64,000 bases of DNA from CAZFLD01 sp964519835 (GCA_964519835.1 CAZFLD010000001.1:1-64000), one strand, 5' to 3'. Shown: positions 26,322 to 35,787, counted from the first letter of the stretch. Notes: generated by a model not told the origin, from the letters alone. Translations and numbers: made by a program.

Positions 26322-27338
26322 ATGGAATACCGACAATTCGGTCGAACGGGTGTGAAGGTGAGCCCGCTCTGCCTGGGCTGTATGATGTTCGGCGCAAAGA
26401 CCGAGCCTAACGACTCATACAAGATTATCGATAGGGCGATCGATTCAGGAATCAACTTTATCGATACGGCAAACGTGTATGGCCGAGGTCGCAGCGAAGA
26501 GGTAACCGGTGAGGCGCTAAAGCGCAACGGCAAGCGAGACTGGGTCGTTCTTGCCACAAAGGTGCACGGTCGTATGGCCGACGATGACACAAACGCCATG
26601 GGCAACAGCCGACGCCACATCACAAAACAAGTCGAGGCAAGCTTAAAACGGCTACAGACGGACTATATCGATCTGTACCAAATCCATCGTCCGGATTCCA
26701 GCATTCCGATTGACGAGACGTTGCGAGCGCTGGACGACTTGGTACGTTCCGGGAAGGTTTGTTATATCGGTACGAGCACCTACGCCGCCTGGCAGCTGAC
26801 GGAGGCCCTGTGGGTAGCGGACAAGTACGGTCTCACGCGCTTTGTCTCCGAACAGCCGCCGTATAATCTCCTCGACCGGCGCATCGAGCGCGAGCTTCTG
26901 CCGATGGCGCGGAGCTACGGCTATGGAACACTTCCATGGAGTCCTTTGGCGGGTGGGCTCTTGACCGGGAAATACAAGCGCGACCAAGAGCCCCCTGAGG
27001 GATCGCGGTTTGCGAGCATGGATAGTAACCCAATGCAAAAAAAACGGTACGTCGAGGCGATATTTGATGTGATTGAAGGACTCGAGCCAATCGCAAAAGA
27101 AAAGGATTGTACTCTTGCGCAACTCGCTCTGGCGTGGACGATGGACAAGCCCGGTGTCACGAGTCCTATCATTGGTCCTCGCACCATGGAGCAGCTCGAG
27201 GACAACCTCGGCGCACTGGAGGTGACAATGACGGAAGAGGACCACAATCGGATCGACAAGATCTCGCCCCCGGGCCAGGTGGTATCTGAGTTCTACGCGG
27301 CCGATTTTGGGCCGTCCGTATTTTCAGTCTTTGCATAG
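26322..27338 (+). CDS. Aldo/keto reductase
   Basis: A 338-residue NADPH-dependent TIM-barrel oxidoreductase. MEYRQFGRTGVKVSPLCLGCMMFG is the family N-terminus; catalytic Asp-Tyr lie in FIDTANVYGRGRSEE (about 50-60), Lys in VVLATKVHG (about 84) and His in YQIHRPD. The C-terminal PIIGPRTMEQLEDNLGAL binds the cofactor phosphate. It resembles the YajO/PdxI-like group acting on sugars or aldehydes. ATG 26322 is fixed by GGAGG at 26313-26317; a longer open frame upstream is antisense to the methyltransferase. Followed after 10 bp by pepD, probably co-transcribed. Confidence 0.93.
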   Translation: MEYRQFGRTGVKVSPLCLGCMMFGAKTEPNDSYKIIDRAIDSGINFIDTANVYGRGRSEEVTGEALKRNGKRDWVVLATKVHGRMADDDTNAMGNSRRHITKQVEASLKRLQTDYIDLYQIHRPDSSIPIDETLRALDDLVRSGKVCYIGTSTYAAWQLTEALWVADKYGLTRFVSEQPPYNLLDRRIERELLPMARSYGYGTLPWSPLAGGLLTGKYKRDQEPPEGSRFASMDSNPMQKKRYVEAIFDVIEGLEPIAKEKDCTLAQLALAWTMDKPGVTSPIIGPRTMEQLEDNLGALEVTMTEEDHNRIDKISPPGQVVSEFYAADFGPSVFSVFA

Positions 27339-27348
27339 AGAGGTATTG

Positions 27349-28830
27349 ATGGAACTTCCCACAAGCTCCCAACTCCCGGCGGTAGAGGGACTCGAGCCCC
27401 GTTTGGTGTTTGCCTACTTCGCGGCTATTAGCGACATACCCCGGTGCTCCAAAAAAGAGGCCGCCCTCCGCGAGTACATCGCGTCCCTGGCAACGGGTCG
27501 GGGGTATGAGCACAAGACGGACTCGGCAGGAAACCTAATTGTTCGTGTGCCCGGACGGGGTGGCCTCGATTCCGCTCCTGCCGTCGCGCTGCAAGGCCAT
27601 ATGGACATGGTGTGTGAGAAAAACGAGGAGACGGTCCATGACTTCGACAAGGACGGAATCAAGCTCCGTGTTGTCGACGATATGCTCATGGGGACTCATA
27701 CCACTTTGGGTGCGGACAACGGCATCGCGGTAGCAATGATGCTGGCACTTCTTGATACCGAGTCCGCGCACCCGCCCCTCGAGTTGCTCTTTACCGTGGA
27801 CGAGGAGAGCGGCCTTACGGGTGCGCTCAACCTGGACGCCGGGCTTATTAGTGCGCGTCGGCTTATCAATATTGACAGCGAAGACGAAGGCGTCTTTACG
27901 ATCGGCTGTGCGGGAGGACGTAACACCGAGGCCGAGGTTCCGCTCGAAACACGGCCCGCTTCCGCCGGCCGTGCGTTTGAGTTGACGCTTACGGGTCTTC
28001 GCGGCGGTCACTCAGGCATTACCATCCACGAGGGACGCGCAAACGCCGTCTCGCTCGGCGGGCGCATGCTAAAGGGTATCGAGTCCTTGGATGGAATCGA
28101 GGTGGAACGGGCATGGGGGGGCGACAAGCACAACGCCATCCCGCGGGAGTTTCGGATTCGAGGTATCGCGCAGCCCGATGCCCTTCCCAAACTAAGAGAC
28201 TACGCGGCCCGGTGTCGAACGGAGTTTTTGGCCGAAGTGGGAGATATCGAACCGGACCTCGCGGTGGAGTTCTCCGAGGTGGACGTGTCGCCAACCGCCC
28301 GTTCGTCCGTCCTCACGGCCACTTCCCTGCAAAAGCTGGCCGCCGTTCTGGTGGCATTGCCGCATGGTGTGATGTCGATGAGCCGCGCCGTGCCGGGCAT
28401 GGTGGAGAGCTCGACCAATCTCGCATCGGCGAACGTGGAAAAGGGGAAGCTCAGGATTCTCGCTAGCCAGCGCTCGAACAAAAAGAGCCTTGTGGCGGCG
28501 GTTGCGGCAAAGATCGAAGCAGTCATTCGACTCGCCGGCGGCTCGGCAGCGGCCAAGAGCGAGTACCCCGGCTGGGCTCCCAACCCCGACTCTACGCTCC
28601 TCGAGCTTTTCAAAGGCGTCTACAGAGAGCGAACCGGCAAGGATGCCGTTGTCGACGTAGTGCATGCGGGACTCGAGTGTGGAGTCATCGGCGAGCGGAT
28701 TCCCGGCATGGAGATGATCTCCTTTGGTCCCGATATTGACGGTCCACACACCCCCAAAGAGCACGTCCGCATTGCGTCGGTGGAGAACAGTTGGAATCTG
28801 CTTCTCGACGTTCTGACCCGAATGAAGTAG
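27349..28830 (+). CDS. pepD: Xaa-His (aminoacyl-histidine) dipeptidase
   Basis: A cytosolic M20-family zinc dipeptidase that splits unspecific dipeptides. The 493-residue protein has ALQGHMDMVCEK (zinc His and Asp, about 80-90), TTLGADNGIAVAMMLALL (bridging Asp), FTVDEESGLTGA (catalytic and zinc Glu) and NIDSEDEG. GLRGGHSGITIHEGRANA belongs to the lid domain. The ATG at 27349 follows GAGAGG. It sits between an aldo/keto reductase and proA-proB, all in one direction with gaps of about 10 bp, suggesting one transcript. Confidence 0.95.
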   Translation: MELPTSSQLPAVEGLEPRLVFAYFAAISDIPRCSKKEAALREYIASLATGRGYEHKTDSAGNLIVRVPGRGGLDSAPAVALQGHMDMVCEKNEETVHDFDKDGIKLRVVDDMLMGTHTTLGADNGIAVAMMLALLDTESAHPPLELLFTVDEESGLTGALNLDAGLISARRLINIDSEDEGVFTIGCAGGRNTEAEVPLETRPASAGRAFELTLTGLRGGHSGITIHEGRANAVSLGGRMLKGIESLDGIEVERAWGGDKHNAIPREFRIRGIAQPDALPKLRDYAARCRTEFLAEVGDIEPDLAVEFSEVDVSPTARSSVLTATSLQKLAAVLVALPHGVMSMSRAVPGMVESSTNLASANVEKGKLRILASQRSNKKSLVAAVAAKIEAVIRLAGGSAAAKSEYPGWAPNPDSTLLELFKGVYRERTGKDAVVDVVHAGLECGVIGERIPGMEMISFGPDIDGPHTPKEHVRIASVENSWNLLLDVLTRMK

Positions 28831-28841
28831 GCTGCGTTGCC

Positions 28842-30122
28842 ATGAAAGGCATCGCTGAAAAGAGCAAACAAGCTTCCCGGGCTCTTGCGGGCCTTGACGA
28901 AGCAACCAAGAATCAGGCGCTCGCGGCGGTCGCTCGGGCGCTTGAAACGCAGTCCGACGCCATACTTACTGCGAACAAGGCCGACGTCGCCCAGGCCGAG
29001 GCGGAGAGCGTTCCCGGGCCCCTGGTGGACCGGCTCAAGATCGACGAGAATAAGCTCGGCAAAATCGTGGCGGGAGTACGCGCCGTGGCCGCGTTGCCGG
29101 ACCCGGCCGGCCGGGTCGTCCTCCGGCGGCAACTCGATAAAGGGCTCGTCCTGGAACAAGTTACGGTGCCAATCGGCGTTCTCGGAATTGTGTTCGAGTC
29201 GCGTCCGGACGCGCTTGTTCAGATCGCCTCCTTGGCACTCAAGAGCGGAAACGCCGTTGTCATAAAAGGTGGCAGAGAGGCGGATCGTACCAACACCGCA
29301 TTGGCGGGCGCTATCGTTCATGCCGCGTCCCAAAGCGGGGCTCCCGCCGGCTGGCTCGAGCTCCTGCATAGCCGAGAGGAGGTCGGTCGCCTCTTGTCCA
29401 TGACCGATACGATCGATCTGATCATTCCACGTGGTTCCAAGGAGTTTGTCGCCTCCATCATGGAGAAAAGCTCCATCCCTGTTCTTGGCCACGCCGACGG
29501 GGTCTGCCACCTCTACCTCCACGAAGCCGCGGACACCACGCTTGCTCGGCGAATTAGCGTGGACGCAAAGACGCAGTACCCCGCCGTGTGCAACGCGGTA
29601 GAGACGCTATTGGTGGATCAGGTGGCCGCCGAGCGTCTGCTGCCCGATGTTGTTGCGGACCTAAAGGCGGCGGGTGTCGAGATTCGCGGTTGCGAGCGAA
29701 CGCGGAGCATCGTCGAGTGTAACCCGGCGAGCGAGGAAGACTGGTTCGCCGAGTACCTCGATCTTATTCTCTCGGTAAAGGTTGTTGACGATTTTGACAC
29801 GGCAGTCGAGCACATCCACCAATACGGATCCGCGCACACGGAGGCGATTGTCACCGCAGACGAGGAAGCGGCCCGGCGCTTTCAGGCAGTGGTCGATGCA
29901 AGCTCGGTCATGTGGAACTGTTCCACTCGCTTCGCGGACGGGTATCGATACGGGTTGGGCGCCGAGGTGGGCATCGCCACAGCCAAGATTCACGCGCGCG
30001 GGCCCGTTGGACTCGAGGGGCTTTGCACCACCAAGTGGTTGCTCTCCGGACACGGGGAGACGGTTACCGACTACGAGAACGGAAGCCGGAAGTTCGGCCA
30101 CAAAGATATGCCGATCAATTAG
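28842..30122 (+). CDS. proA: Gamma-glutamyl phosphate reductase
   Basis: Second enzyme of proline synthesis: reduces gamma-glutamyl phosphate to glutamate semialdehyde with NADPH. The 426-residue aldehyde-dehydrogenase-like protein has VPIGVLGIVFESRPDAL, KGGREADRTN, IIPRGSKEFV, GHADGVCHLYL, and KTQYPAVCNAVETLLV with the catalytic Cys (about 253). HQYGSAHTEAIVT and RFADGYRYGLGAEVGI are also diagnostic. ATG 28842 gives the normal N-terminus. The gene order proA-proB is inverted relative to the common proBA order; the gap to proB is 4 bp. Confidence 0.97.
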   Translation: MKGIAEKSKQASRALAGLDEATKNQALAAVARALETQSDAILTANKADVAQAEAESVPGPLVDRLKIDENKLGKIVAGVRAVAALPDPAGRVVLRRQLDKGLVLEQVTVPIGVLGIVFESRPDALVQIASLALKSGNAVVIKGGREADRTNTALAGAIVHAASQSGAPAGWLELLHSREEVGRLLSMTDTIDLIIPRGSKEFVASIMEKSSIPVLGHADGVCHLYLHEAADTTLARRISVDAKTQYPAVCNAVETLLVDQVAAERLLPDVVADLKAAGVEIRGCERTRSIVECNPASEEDWFAEYLDLILSVKVVDDFDTAVEHIHQYGSAHTEAIVTADEEAARRFQAVVDASSVMWNCSTRFADGYRYGLGAEVGIATAKIHARGPVGLEGLCTTKWLLSGHGETVTDYENGSRKFGHKDMPIN

Positions 30123-30126
30123 TCTG

Positions 30127-31278
30127 ATGAGCGAATCATCATCTTCGGGAGCTACGAACACCACCGATATCAAAGACCGGCCCATTCGAGCACGACTCGC
30201 GGGACTACAGCGAATCGTCGTCAAAATCGGAACAAACACTCTTGTCCGGGATGGCCGACTCGATACCGGCTACATCGCGGACATTGCCGAGCAGACCGCC
30301 GCCTTGCGAGCGGACCGGCGGGAAATGCTGCTCGTGAGTTCGGGTGCCATTGGCATGGGCGCGCGGGCGCTCGGACTCGAAGCATTGCCTACCACCGTGG
30401 AGATGCGTCAGGCCTGTGCCGCCGTCGGACAGCCGCTTTTGATGCACGAGTACTACCACGCCTTTTGCTCCCTCAACGTGCAATGCGCGCAGGTGCTTGT
30501 TACTCGCGACGTATTCGACGACAGGCGAAGCTTTCTCAACCTGCAGACGGCGGTAGAGCGGCTGATCGTCCTCGGGATCGTTCCGATCCTCAACGAAAAC
30601 GACAGTGTCTCCACCGAGGAAATCGGTTCCGCTTTTGGCGACAACGATACACTCTCGGCACTTGTCGCTAGCAAAATCGATGCGGAGCTTCTGGTGATGT
30701 TGACCGACATCGACGGCTTCTATTCGGCCCCGCCCGGCAGCCCCGGCGCGACGCTCATTTCCGTTGTCGAGAAGCTTGATGATGAACATTTCGCCGCCGC
30801 CGGCACAAGCATAAGCGGCCTTGGGCGAGGCGGCATGCGGACAAAACTCGGCGCCGTCACAATAGCGGCGGACGCGGGTTGCTCCGTTGTTGTTGCAAAC
30901 GGCCGCGAGCCGGGTGTTTTGGCGCGTATTCTTGCCGGCGAGGACCTCGGCACCCTTTTTCAGGCCGGCGAACGCTTAAAAAGCCGCCTCCGGTGGATCC
31001 GTAATTCTCGAGCCCACGGCACTATCCACGTGGACGCTGGTGCCGTCGTGGCGCTTCGCAACAAAAAGAGCCTATTGCCTCTTGGCATCACGTCGGTCGA
31101 GGGAAGCTTCGACGCGGGGGCGGTTGTGTTTCTCAATGACGTGGCCAAACTCGTGACCGGTTTTTCGGCCGAGGAGCTGCGAGACATCGCCGGCCGCCAC
31201 TCGAGCGAGATTGCAGCACGTGTCGGAGGCGGACGCAGGGATGTGGTCGCCCGGCCGGAAGACATCGTGTTTTTGTAA
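30127..31278 (+). CDS. proB: Glutamate 5-kinase with PUA domain
   Basis: First enzyme of proline synthesis: phosphorylates glutamate to gamma-glutamyl phosphate, which ProA then reduces. The 383-residue protein has an amino-acid-kinase domain with RIVVKIGTNTLV, LVSSGAIGMGARAL, PILNENDSVSTEE, FGDNDTLSALVA and LTDIDGFYS, then a C-terminal PUA domain (about 295-375, GTIHVDAGAVVAL). The first 20 residues are a Ser/Thr-rich extension. Start at ATG 30127, 4 bp after proA. Converges with the patatin gene; a small GC hairpin at 31283-31297 followed by CTTT may be a weak terminator. Confidence 0.97.
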   Translation: MSESSSSGATNTTDIKDRPIRARLAGLQRIVVKIGTNTLVRDGRLDTGYIADIAEQTAALRADRREMLLVSSGAIGMGARALGLEALPTTVEMRQACAAVGQPLLMHEYYHAFCSLNVQCAQVLVTRDVFDDRRSFLNLQTAVERLIVLGIVPILNENDSVSTEEIGSAFGDNDTLSALVASKIDAELLVMLTDIDGFYSAPPGSPGATLISVVEKLDDEHFAAAGTSISGLGRGGMRTKLGAVTIAADAGCSVVVANGREPGVLARILAGEDLGTLFQAGERLKSRLRWIRNSRAHGTIHVDAGAVVALRNKKSLLPLGITSVEGSFDAGAVVFLNDVAKLVTGFSAEELRDIAGRHSSEIAARVGGGRRDVVARPEDIVFL

Positions 31279-31282
31279 GCAT

Positions 31283-31301
31283 CCGGCGCCCCGCCGGCTT
31301 T
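31283..31301 (+). terminator. proB: Possible weak terminator after proB
   Basis: CCGGC (31283-31287) and GCCGG (31293-31297) form a 5-bp stem with a 5-nt loop, followed by CTTT. The U tract is short, so efficiency is doubtful. Confidence 0.3.
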
Positions 31302-31347
31302 GGCGCGTGACCAGTGTCTTCCTGGAGAACGGACTACCTGTCCCGCA

Positions 31348-32178
31348 CTAAGCACGGGCCGCCCCCTCGGCCTGTGGCGGAAGCAACCCGCGCAAGTGGT
31401 TCGTCAATTGCGCCATGGCGTCTATCATCGCGGTTTCGCCACGTTCCAGTAGCTGCGCGTGGGGTTTGAGGTTGCCGTAGCCAAATCCCGAGAGATCCGG
31501 TTTTACCAGCACATCGGCGTGTTCTTGGGCGTCCTTGGCATTTGCCGAAAAGAGGATGTTGAAGCTGTGGAAGAGGACGCTGAACACGTTTCCGGGTTCG
31601 TTGTGTTCCACGCGGTCGCCGTTCAGGTCGATTGCCACAACAATGTCGGCGCCCATCCGGCGGACCACGCTTGCGGGCACACTGTTTGCCATGCCGCCGT
31701 CCACCAGCATCCTGCCCTCGAGCCATACGGGCTCGAAAATGCCGGGAACGCTGCAGCTTGCTCGTACGGCCGGGCCCGCCGGGCCACTATCAAGCACCAC
31801 CTCCTTGCCGGTTTGAAGGTCGACGGCGACCGCCGCGAAGGGGATTGCGAAATTCTCGATGGGCGCCTCGCCGATCATTTCCTTGAGCCGTGCCTCGAGT
31901 CTGTCTGCTTTGACAAGGCCCATGCGCGGAAACACCGGCTTTACCAAGTCGCGCCACCGCGTCTCCCGGACGGTTTCGTAGATGTCCTTCCACGTGTAAC
32001 CGGCGCAATGGAGGGCTCCGACGAGGCTTCCGGCGCTGGTGCCGGCGACCGCATAAATGGGGATGCTTGCGTCCGCGAGTGCTTTGAGAACACCGATGTG
32101 GGCTATCCCGCGGGCCGCGCCACCACCAAGGGCAAGGCCGACACGGGGTTCTTTTCGAGATGGCAGTTTGGGGACCAT
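31348..32178 (-). CDS. Patatin-like phospholipase (RssA/NTE family)
   Basis: A 276-residue serine lipase/esterase. VGLALGGGAARGIAHIGVL supplies the oxyanion glycine loop, GTSAGS (about 47) the nucleophile Ser, and MLVDGGMANSVPA (about 160) the catalytic Asp of the Ser-Asp dyad. It has no signal peptide, so it probably acts at the inner face of the membrane. Near the C-terminus HADVLVKPDLSGFGYGN matches the RssA-type group. It stands alone, converging on proB; upstream is a 190-bp intergenic region before the small secreted protein. Confidence 0.93.
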   Translation of the reverse strand: MVPKLPSRKEPRVGLALGGGAARGIAHIGVLKALADASIPIYAVAGTSAGSLVGALHCAGYTWKDIYETVRETRWRDLVKPVFPRMGLVKADRLEARLKEMIGEAPIENFAIPFAAVAVDLQTGKEVVLDSGPAGPAVRASCSVPGIFEPVWLEGRMLVDGGMANSVPASVVRRMGADIVVAIDLNGDRVEHNEPGNVFSVLFHSFNILFSANAKDAQEHADVLVKPDLSGFGYGNLKPHAQLLERGETAMIDAMAQLTNHLRGLLPPQAEGAARA

Positions 32179-32368
32179 AATTTTCCATTAACTGTATCGC
32201 GTCGAAGGCGCCGAATCAAAACGGTTTTTATGCGTATTTTGCTCGGACTGAGTATTCCGGCGAAACGTGTCATCCATTTGATCGGTTTATTAAAGCGACA
32301 GACGCCGTTTACATGTCGTTCATCTGTGGTCCGTAGGTTAATACCAACTTCTATTGAGGAGGTTCGTT

Positions 32369-32875
32369 ATGAAAAAACGAATCATGTTGTCCGTAGTACT
32401 GAGTTTGGTGATGGCCGCAGCCGTGTTCGCAGCCGGAGCCCCGGAGATCGAAGGCGAGGATGCGCCGGAGTCGGTGACTCTGACCGGCGTCTATGATGTC
32501 GATGCAACCGGCGACAAGATCTTCACCGCAGCCGGGATCACGTACGTCGTCGGGCTCCCTCCGTTTGCGGTCGACGACGAGATCCTTTCGCCGGGCGAGC
32601 GTGTGACGGTCGAGGGCTATACCGACGTTGTGACCAATCGTCTTGGACAGGAGCTCAACATTCTTCACCCCACGCAGGTTGAGATCGATGGGACCACCTA
32701 TGTCCTTCCTGCCCCACGCCTCCGCCGTGCCGCGACACCCGAGGGTGAGATCGGCCCCCCGCAAGGCCGCCTTTTTGGCCTCGAGCAGATGCAACGTCGG
32801 TTGGACGAGCACATGCGCGGCCGGGACGATGGTCCGGGTTTCGGCGGACCCGGCGGGAGGGGCGGCCGCCGCTAG
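32369..32875 (+). CDS. Small secreted protein, unknown
   Basis: A 168-residue exported protein. KKRIMLSVVLSLVMAAAVFA is a signal peptide with cleavage before AGAPE. The middle (about 35-115) is beta-rich (VTLTGVYDVD, ITYVVGLPPF, ERVTVEGYTD), suggestive of an OB-like barrel; the C-terminus is Arg/Gly/Asp-rich and probably disordered. GAGGAGG precedes ATG 32369. It lies just upstream of, and in line with, a response regulator/kinase pair, so it may be controlled by that system or modulate it. Confidence 0.75.
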   Translation: MKKRIMLSVVLSLVMAAAVFAAGAPEIEGEDAPESVTLTGVYDVDATGDKIFTAAGITYVVGLPPFAVDDEILSPGERVTVEGYTDVVTNRLGQELNILHPTQVEIDGTTYVLPAPRLRRAATPEGEIGPPQGRLFGLEQMQRRLDEHMRGRDDGPGFGGPGGRGGRR

Positions 32876-32885
32876 CCACAGGAAT

Positions 32886-32921
32886 CCCGGTGGACTGCTG
32901 CACGCGACGCGGTCCACCGGG
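32886..32921 (+). other. Strong GC-rich hairpin after the small secreted gene
   Basis: CCCGGTGGAC (32886-32895) and GTCCACCGGG (32912-32921) form a perfect 10-bp stem around a 16-nt loop. A second smaller hairpin (CCGGCC/GGCCGG) follows at about 32928-32950. No U tract follows, so a factor-dependent terminator or an mRNA-stabilising structure is more likely than an intrinsic terminator. Confidence 0.55.
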
Positions 32922-33085
32922 CATACCCGGCCGCGGACGCCCGGCCGGCGGCGCTCCGCTACCCCCGCGCCCCCTGCGGCGGCGGGACCCAACCGCCGGT
33001 TCTTGTGAATTCCGAGAGCGAAACCGATTTGTGTCGGAGCTTTCATGGCACGCATCGTGTATACTCGATCCGGGTACATCACAAG

Positions 33086-33772
33086 ATGAGCGAACACATC
33101 CTGGTTGTGGAAGACGACCGAAAGATCGGGCGAATGATCAGCGACTATCTGTCGGCAGAGGGCTACGAGGTCACGCTATGCACCAACGGCGCAGACGGCC
33201 TGGAGAAGGCCTACGACGTGGAACCCGACGCGATTATCCTCGACATTATGCTCCCGGGGATTAACGGGATGGAAATCCTGCGCGTGCTTCGGCGAAGCCT
33301 GTCGGTCCCCATCCTGATGCTTACGGCAAAGAGTGCCGAAACTGATCGAGTTGCGGGACTCGATCAAGGAGCCGATGACTACATAGTAAAACCCTTTAGC
33401 CTAAAGGAGTTGGTTGCGCGGCTGAGGGCGCGCTTGAGGCGTGTACAAAGCGATGAGCCGTTTGAGGAGATAGTCCGTCTGCAGGATCTATCCATTGATG
33501 TCGACGGCCGTCGTGTGCGCCGCGACTCCGAGGTCTTGCCGTTGACCGAGGTCCAGTTTCAAATTCTGCTGCGTATGGCGAAGTCCCCGGGACGTGTTTT
33601 TACGCGTATGCAACTGCTCGAGAGCTTTCAGGCAGCGGCGTTTGAGGGGTACGAGCGAACCATAGACGTGCACATCAAAAACATCCGGAAGGCCATTGAG
33701 CGCGATCCACGCCACCCGCGGTACATTTCCACGGTTCGCGGCGTTGGGTACCGAGCCGAGGGCACCGCCTGA
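33086..33772 (+). CDS. OmpR-family response regulator
   Basis: A 228-residue two-component regulator. The receiver domain has VVEDD, the phospho-acceptor Asp in AIILDIMLPG (about 53), LTAK (Thr) and DDYIVKPFS (Lys, about 103). The C-terminal winged helix (about 130-226) includes LTEVQFQILLRMAKSPGRVFTR and the recognition region YERTIDVHIKNIRKAIE with RGVGYR. ATG 33086 gives the standard N-terminus. TATACT at 33060-33065 may be a -10 element. The kinase gene follows 2 bp later. The regulated genes are unknown; the preceding secreted protein is a candidate. Confidence 0.95.
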   Translation: MSEHILVVEDDRKIGRMISDYLSAEGYEVTLCTNGADGLEKAYDVEPDAIILDIMLPGINGMEILRVLRRSLSVPILMLTAKSAETDRVAGLDQGADDYIVKPFSLKELVARLRARLRRVQSDEPFEEIVRLQDLSIDVDGRRVRRDSEVLPLTEVQFQILLRMAKSPGRVFTRMQLLESFQAAAFEGYERTIDVHIKNIRKAIERDPRHPRYISTVRGVGYRAEGTA

Positions 33773-33774
33773 GG

Positions 33775-35139
33775 ATGTCTGCCAAATACCGCGCCACACA
33801 AACACGCGGCGCCTCCGGCGGTTACTCACTTGCACTGAAATTGAGCCTTGTGTTCGCAGGTATCGTCCTGGTGGGTACCGCGGTCCAGGTTGCCGTCATA
33901 AACGGCATTGCCGACAGGCTGTTCCGGAGCTTTGTGCGCTCCGGCGATGTCCGGCGTGGGCTCACGATTGCCGAGGCCATTTCGGAGACCTACTCGGCAG
34001 GCGACGATTGGCACGATGTCCTGTCACGGCTGGGTTTCCTTGGTCGCGGCATGGACCGTCCGCTGTTGTCGGGCGAGCTGGTAATCGTCGACTCCGAAGG
34101 GAGGGTTGTGTTCCCGCCACGCGAGCGCGACAAGGGGCCCGCCGGAGTACCCCCGATCCCAATTCGGGCCGCCGGCCGTATGATAGGCGGGTTGTATTTC
34201 GGATCGATGCTCGACGACGGATTGACGGCCGAGGGGCTTCGCTTCCTCAATCGTGTTCGCCTGGCATCCGCGGCAACCGGCGCCGCTACGGCCGTCGTGG
34301 CGGCCATAGCGGGAGTGATTATGGCTCTCGCGTTTACGCGGCCGTTGCGTCGCCTCCAGGTAGCGGCCGGGCTTATCGCCTCGGGCAACTATCGAGTTTC
34401 CGTGCCTACCGAGCGCCGTGACGAGATTGGTGTGCTCTCCCGTCGTTTTGCGGACATGGCGTCGAACCTCGAGGCAAACGAGGCCTTCCGCCGTCAAATG
34501 GTCTCCGACGCCGCCCACGAGCTCAGGACGCCGGTCACGGTGCTATCGGGTTCGTTGGAGATGATAGCGGACGGCGTATACGATGCTTCGCCGGAGCGTC
34601 TCGCCGAGTTGAGTGATGAGGTGCGCCTCTTGTCTCGGCTGATCGACGAGCTCGGCCGGCTCTCGGAGCTCGAATCCGGCTCGGTCAATCTCTCCACTGA
34701 AGAGACGCTGCTCCCCGAGTTTTGCAAGCGTGTTGTTGCCCGGTTTTGTGGCACGCTGGGTGCCGACTCACCGAACATCGAAACGGTGATACAGGCTGAA
34801 TCAACGGTGCGTGTGGATCGTGATCGTATGGCGCAGGTGGTTTACAATCTTCTCTCCAACGCGGTGCGTCACAGCCCGCCCGGCGGGGTTGTCACCGTGA
34901 CGGTCCGCGCGCGGCGTTTCGAAGTCGAAGACAGAGGTCCCGGCGTTGCCCCCGCTATCCGCGATCGCATTTTTGAGCGCTTTTTTCGAGGCAGCGAGCA
35001 CCGCGGACGTGACGAAGGGGATGGGCAATCACACTATGGACTTGGCCTTGCGATTGCCCAAGAAATCGTGGCGCGTCATGGCGGTCGTATTTGGGTCGAG
35101 GGGGAGGGTGGGGCGCGCTTTGTGGTGGAGCTGCCTTAG
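33775..35139 (+). CDS. Membrane sensor histidine kinase
   Basis: A 454-residue kinase paired with the response regulator. TM1 (about 20-45) and TM2 (about 162-188) flank an extracytoplasmic sensor of about 115 residues. A HAMP region (TRPLRRLQVAAGLIASGNY) follows, then HisKA with the phospho-accepting His in SDAAHELRTPVTVL (about 246) and HATPase_c with the N box VVYNLLSNAVRHSP, G1 VEDRGPGV, F box FERFFRG and G2 GLGLAIAQ. It starts 2 bp after the regulator gene. Its TAG stop interlocks with that of the convergent HNH gene in TTAG (35136-35139). Confidence 0.95.
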   Translation: MSAKYRATQTRGASGGYSLALKLSLVFAGIVLVGTAVQVAVINGIADRLFRSFVRSGDVRRGLTIAEAISETYSAGDDWHDVLSRLGFLGRGMDRPLLSGELVIVDSEGRVVFPPRERDKGPAGVPPIPIRAAGRMIGGLYFGSMLDDGLTAEGLRFLNRVRLASAATGAATAVVAAIAGVIMALAFTRPLRRLQVAAGLIASGNYRVSVPTERRDEIGVLSRRFADMASNLEANEAFRRQMVSDAAHELRTPVTVLSGSLEMIADGVYDASPERLAELSDEVRLLSRLIDELGRLSELESGSVNLSTEETLLPEFCKRVVARFCGTLGADSPNIETVIQAESTVRVDRDRMAQVVYNLLSNAVRHSPPGGVVTVTVRARRFEVEDRGPGVAPAIRDRIFERFFRGSEHRGRDEGDGQSHYGLGLAIAQEIVARHGGRIWVEGEGGARFVVELP

Positions 35140-35768
35140 TCCCGTAGCTCGGTATTCCAGTAGGCGTCGGACACAAAGTGATCCCAGTCGCGGTACCGTC
35201 GTTGCCCGGGAGTCAGCTCCATGACCGAGCGGGGCGGCGGCCGGCGTGGTTTGCGGATCAGCCTCATACCGGCTTCGTCCGGAGTGCGACCGCCCTTTCT
35301 CGCGTTCGCGTCCACGGAGCACGTAACCAGATTGTCCCAAGTGTTCTTGCCGCCGCGCGAACGGGGCAGGACGTGATCGATGTTGAGATCCGACGGTTTT
35401 AGCCGCACACCGGTATACTGGCAGGTGTAGTTGTCCCGCTCGTAGATGTTCTTCCGGGTCAGTCGAACGTGATAGATGGGAAATTTGTCGTAGTTAATAA
35501 GACGGATGACGCGCGGTACCATCAGGTGGAGATTGGGCGTCCGCACCCAGTCAGTTTCCGGTGGGACGTCGCCGAGCTCCACACGGAGTGCGGAGACTTC
35601 CGCCCAGCTGTGAAAGTCGTAGCCGATGTAGGCTCCTTCCTCCACCGTGACCGCCTCGGCGACGGCGGAGAACAGCTTGACCATGGCGTTGCGGACGGTC
35701 GTGGTCCGTACCGGCGCGAAACCGCGATTCAAGACGAGAACTCTGCTGGAAAGGACTGCCTCGGTCAT
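35136..35768 (-). CDS. HNH endonuclease family protein
   Basis: A 210-residue protein of the common bacterial group beginning VLVLNRGFAPV. The HNH/beta-beta-alpha metal site is in YTCQYTGVRLKPSDLNIDHVLPRSRGGKNTWDN, read as Asp-His, then the Asn in TWDNLV and Asn/Lys in DANARKGGRTP (about 118-165). Only one of the usual structural Cys pairs is seen (TCQYTG). DNA cleavage is assumed from the family; its biological role is unknown. Shares a 4-bp stop overlap with the kinase gene. Confidence 0.88.
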   Translation of the reverse strand: MTEAVLSSRVLVLNRGFAPVRTTTVRNAMVKLFSAVAEAVTVEEGAYIGYDFHSWAEVSALRVELGDVPPETDWVRTPNLHLMVPRVIRLINYDKFPIYHVRLTRKNIYERDNYTCQYTGVRLKPSDLNIDHVLPRSRGGKNTWDNLVTCSVDANARKGGRTPDEAGMRLIRKPRRPPPRSVMELTPGQRRYRDWDHFVSDAYWNTELRD

Positions 35769-35787
35769 TTCGGCTTGACTGTAACGG

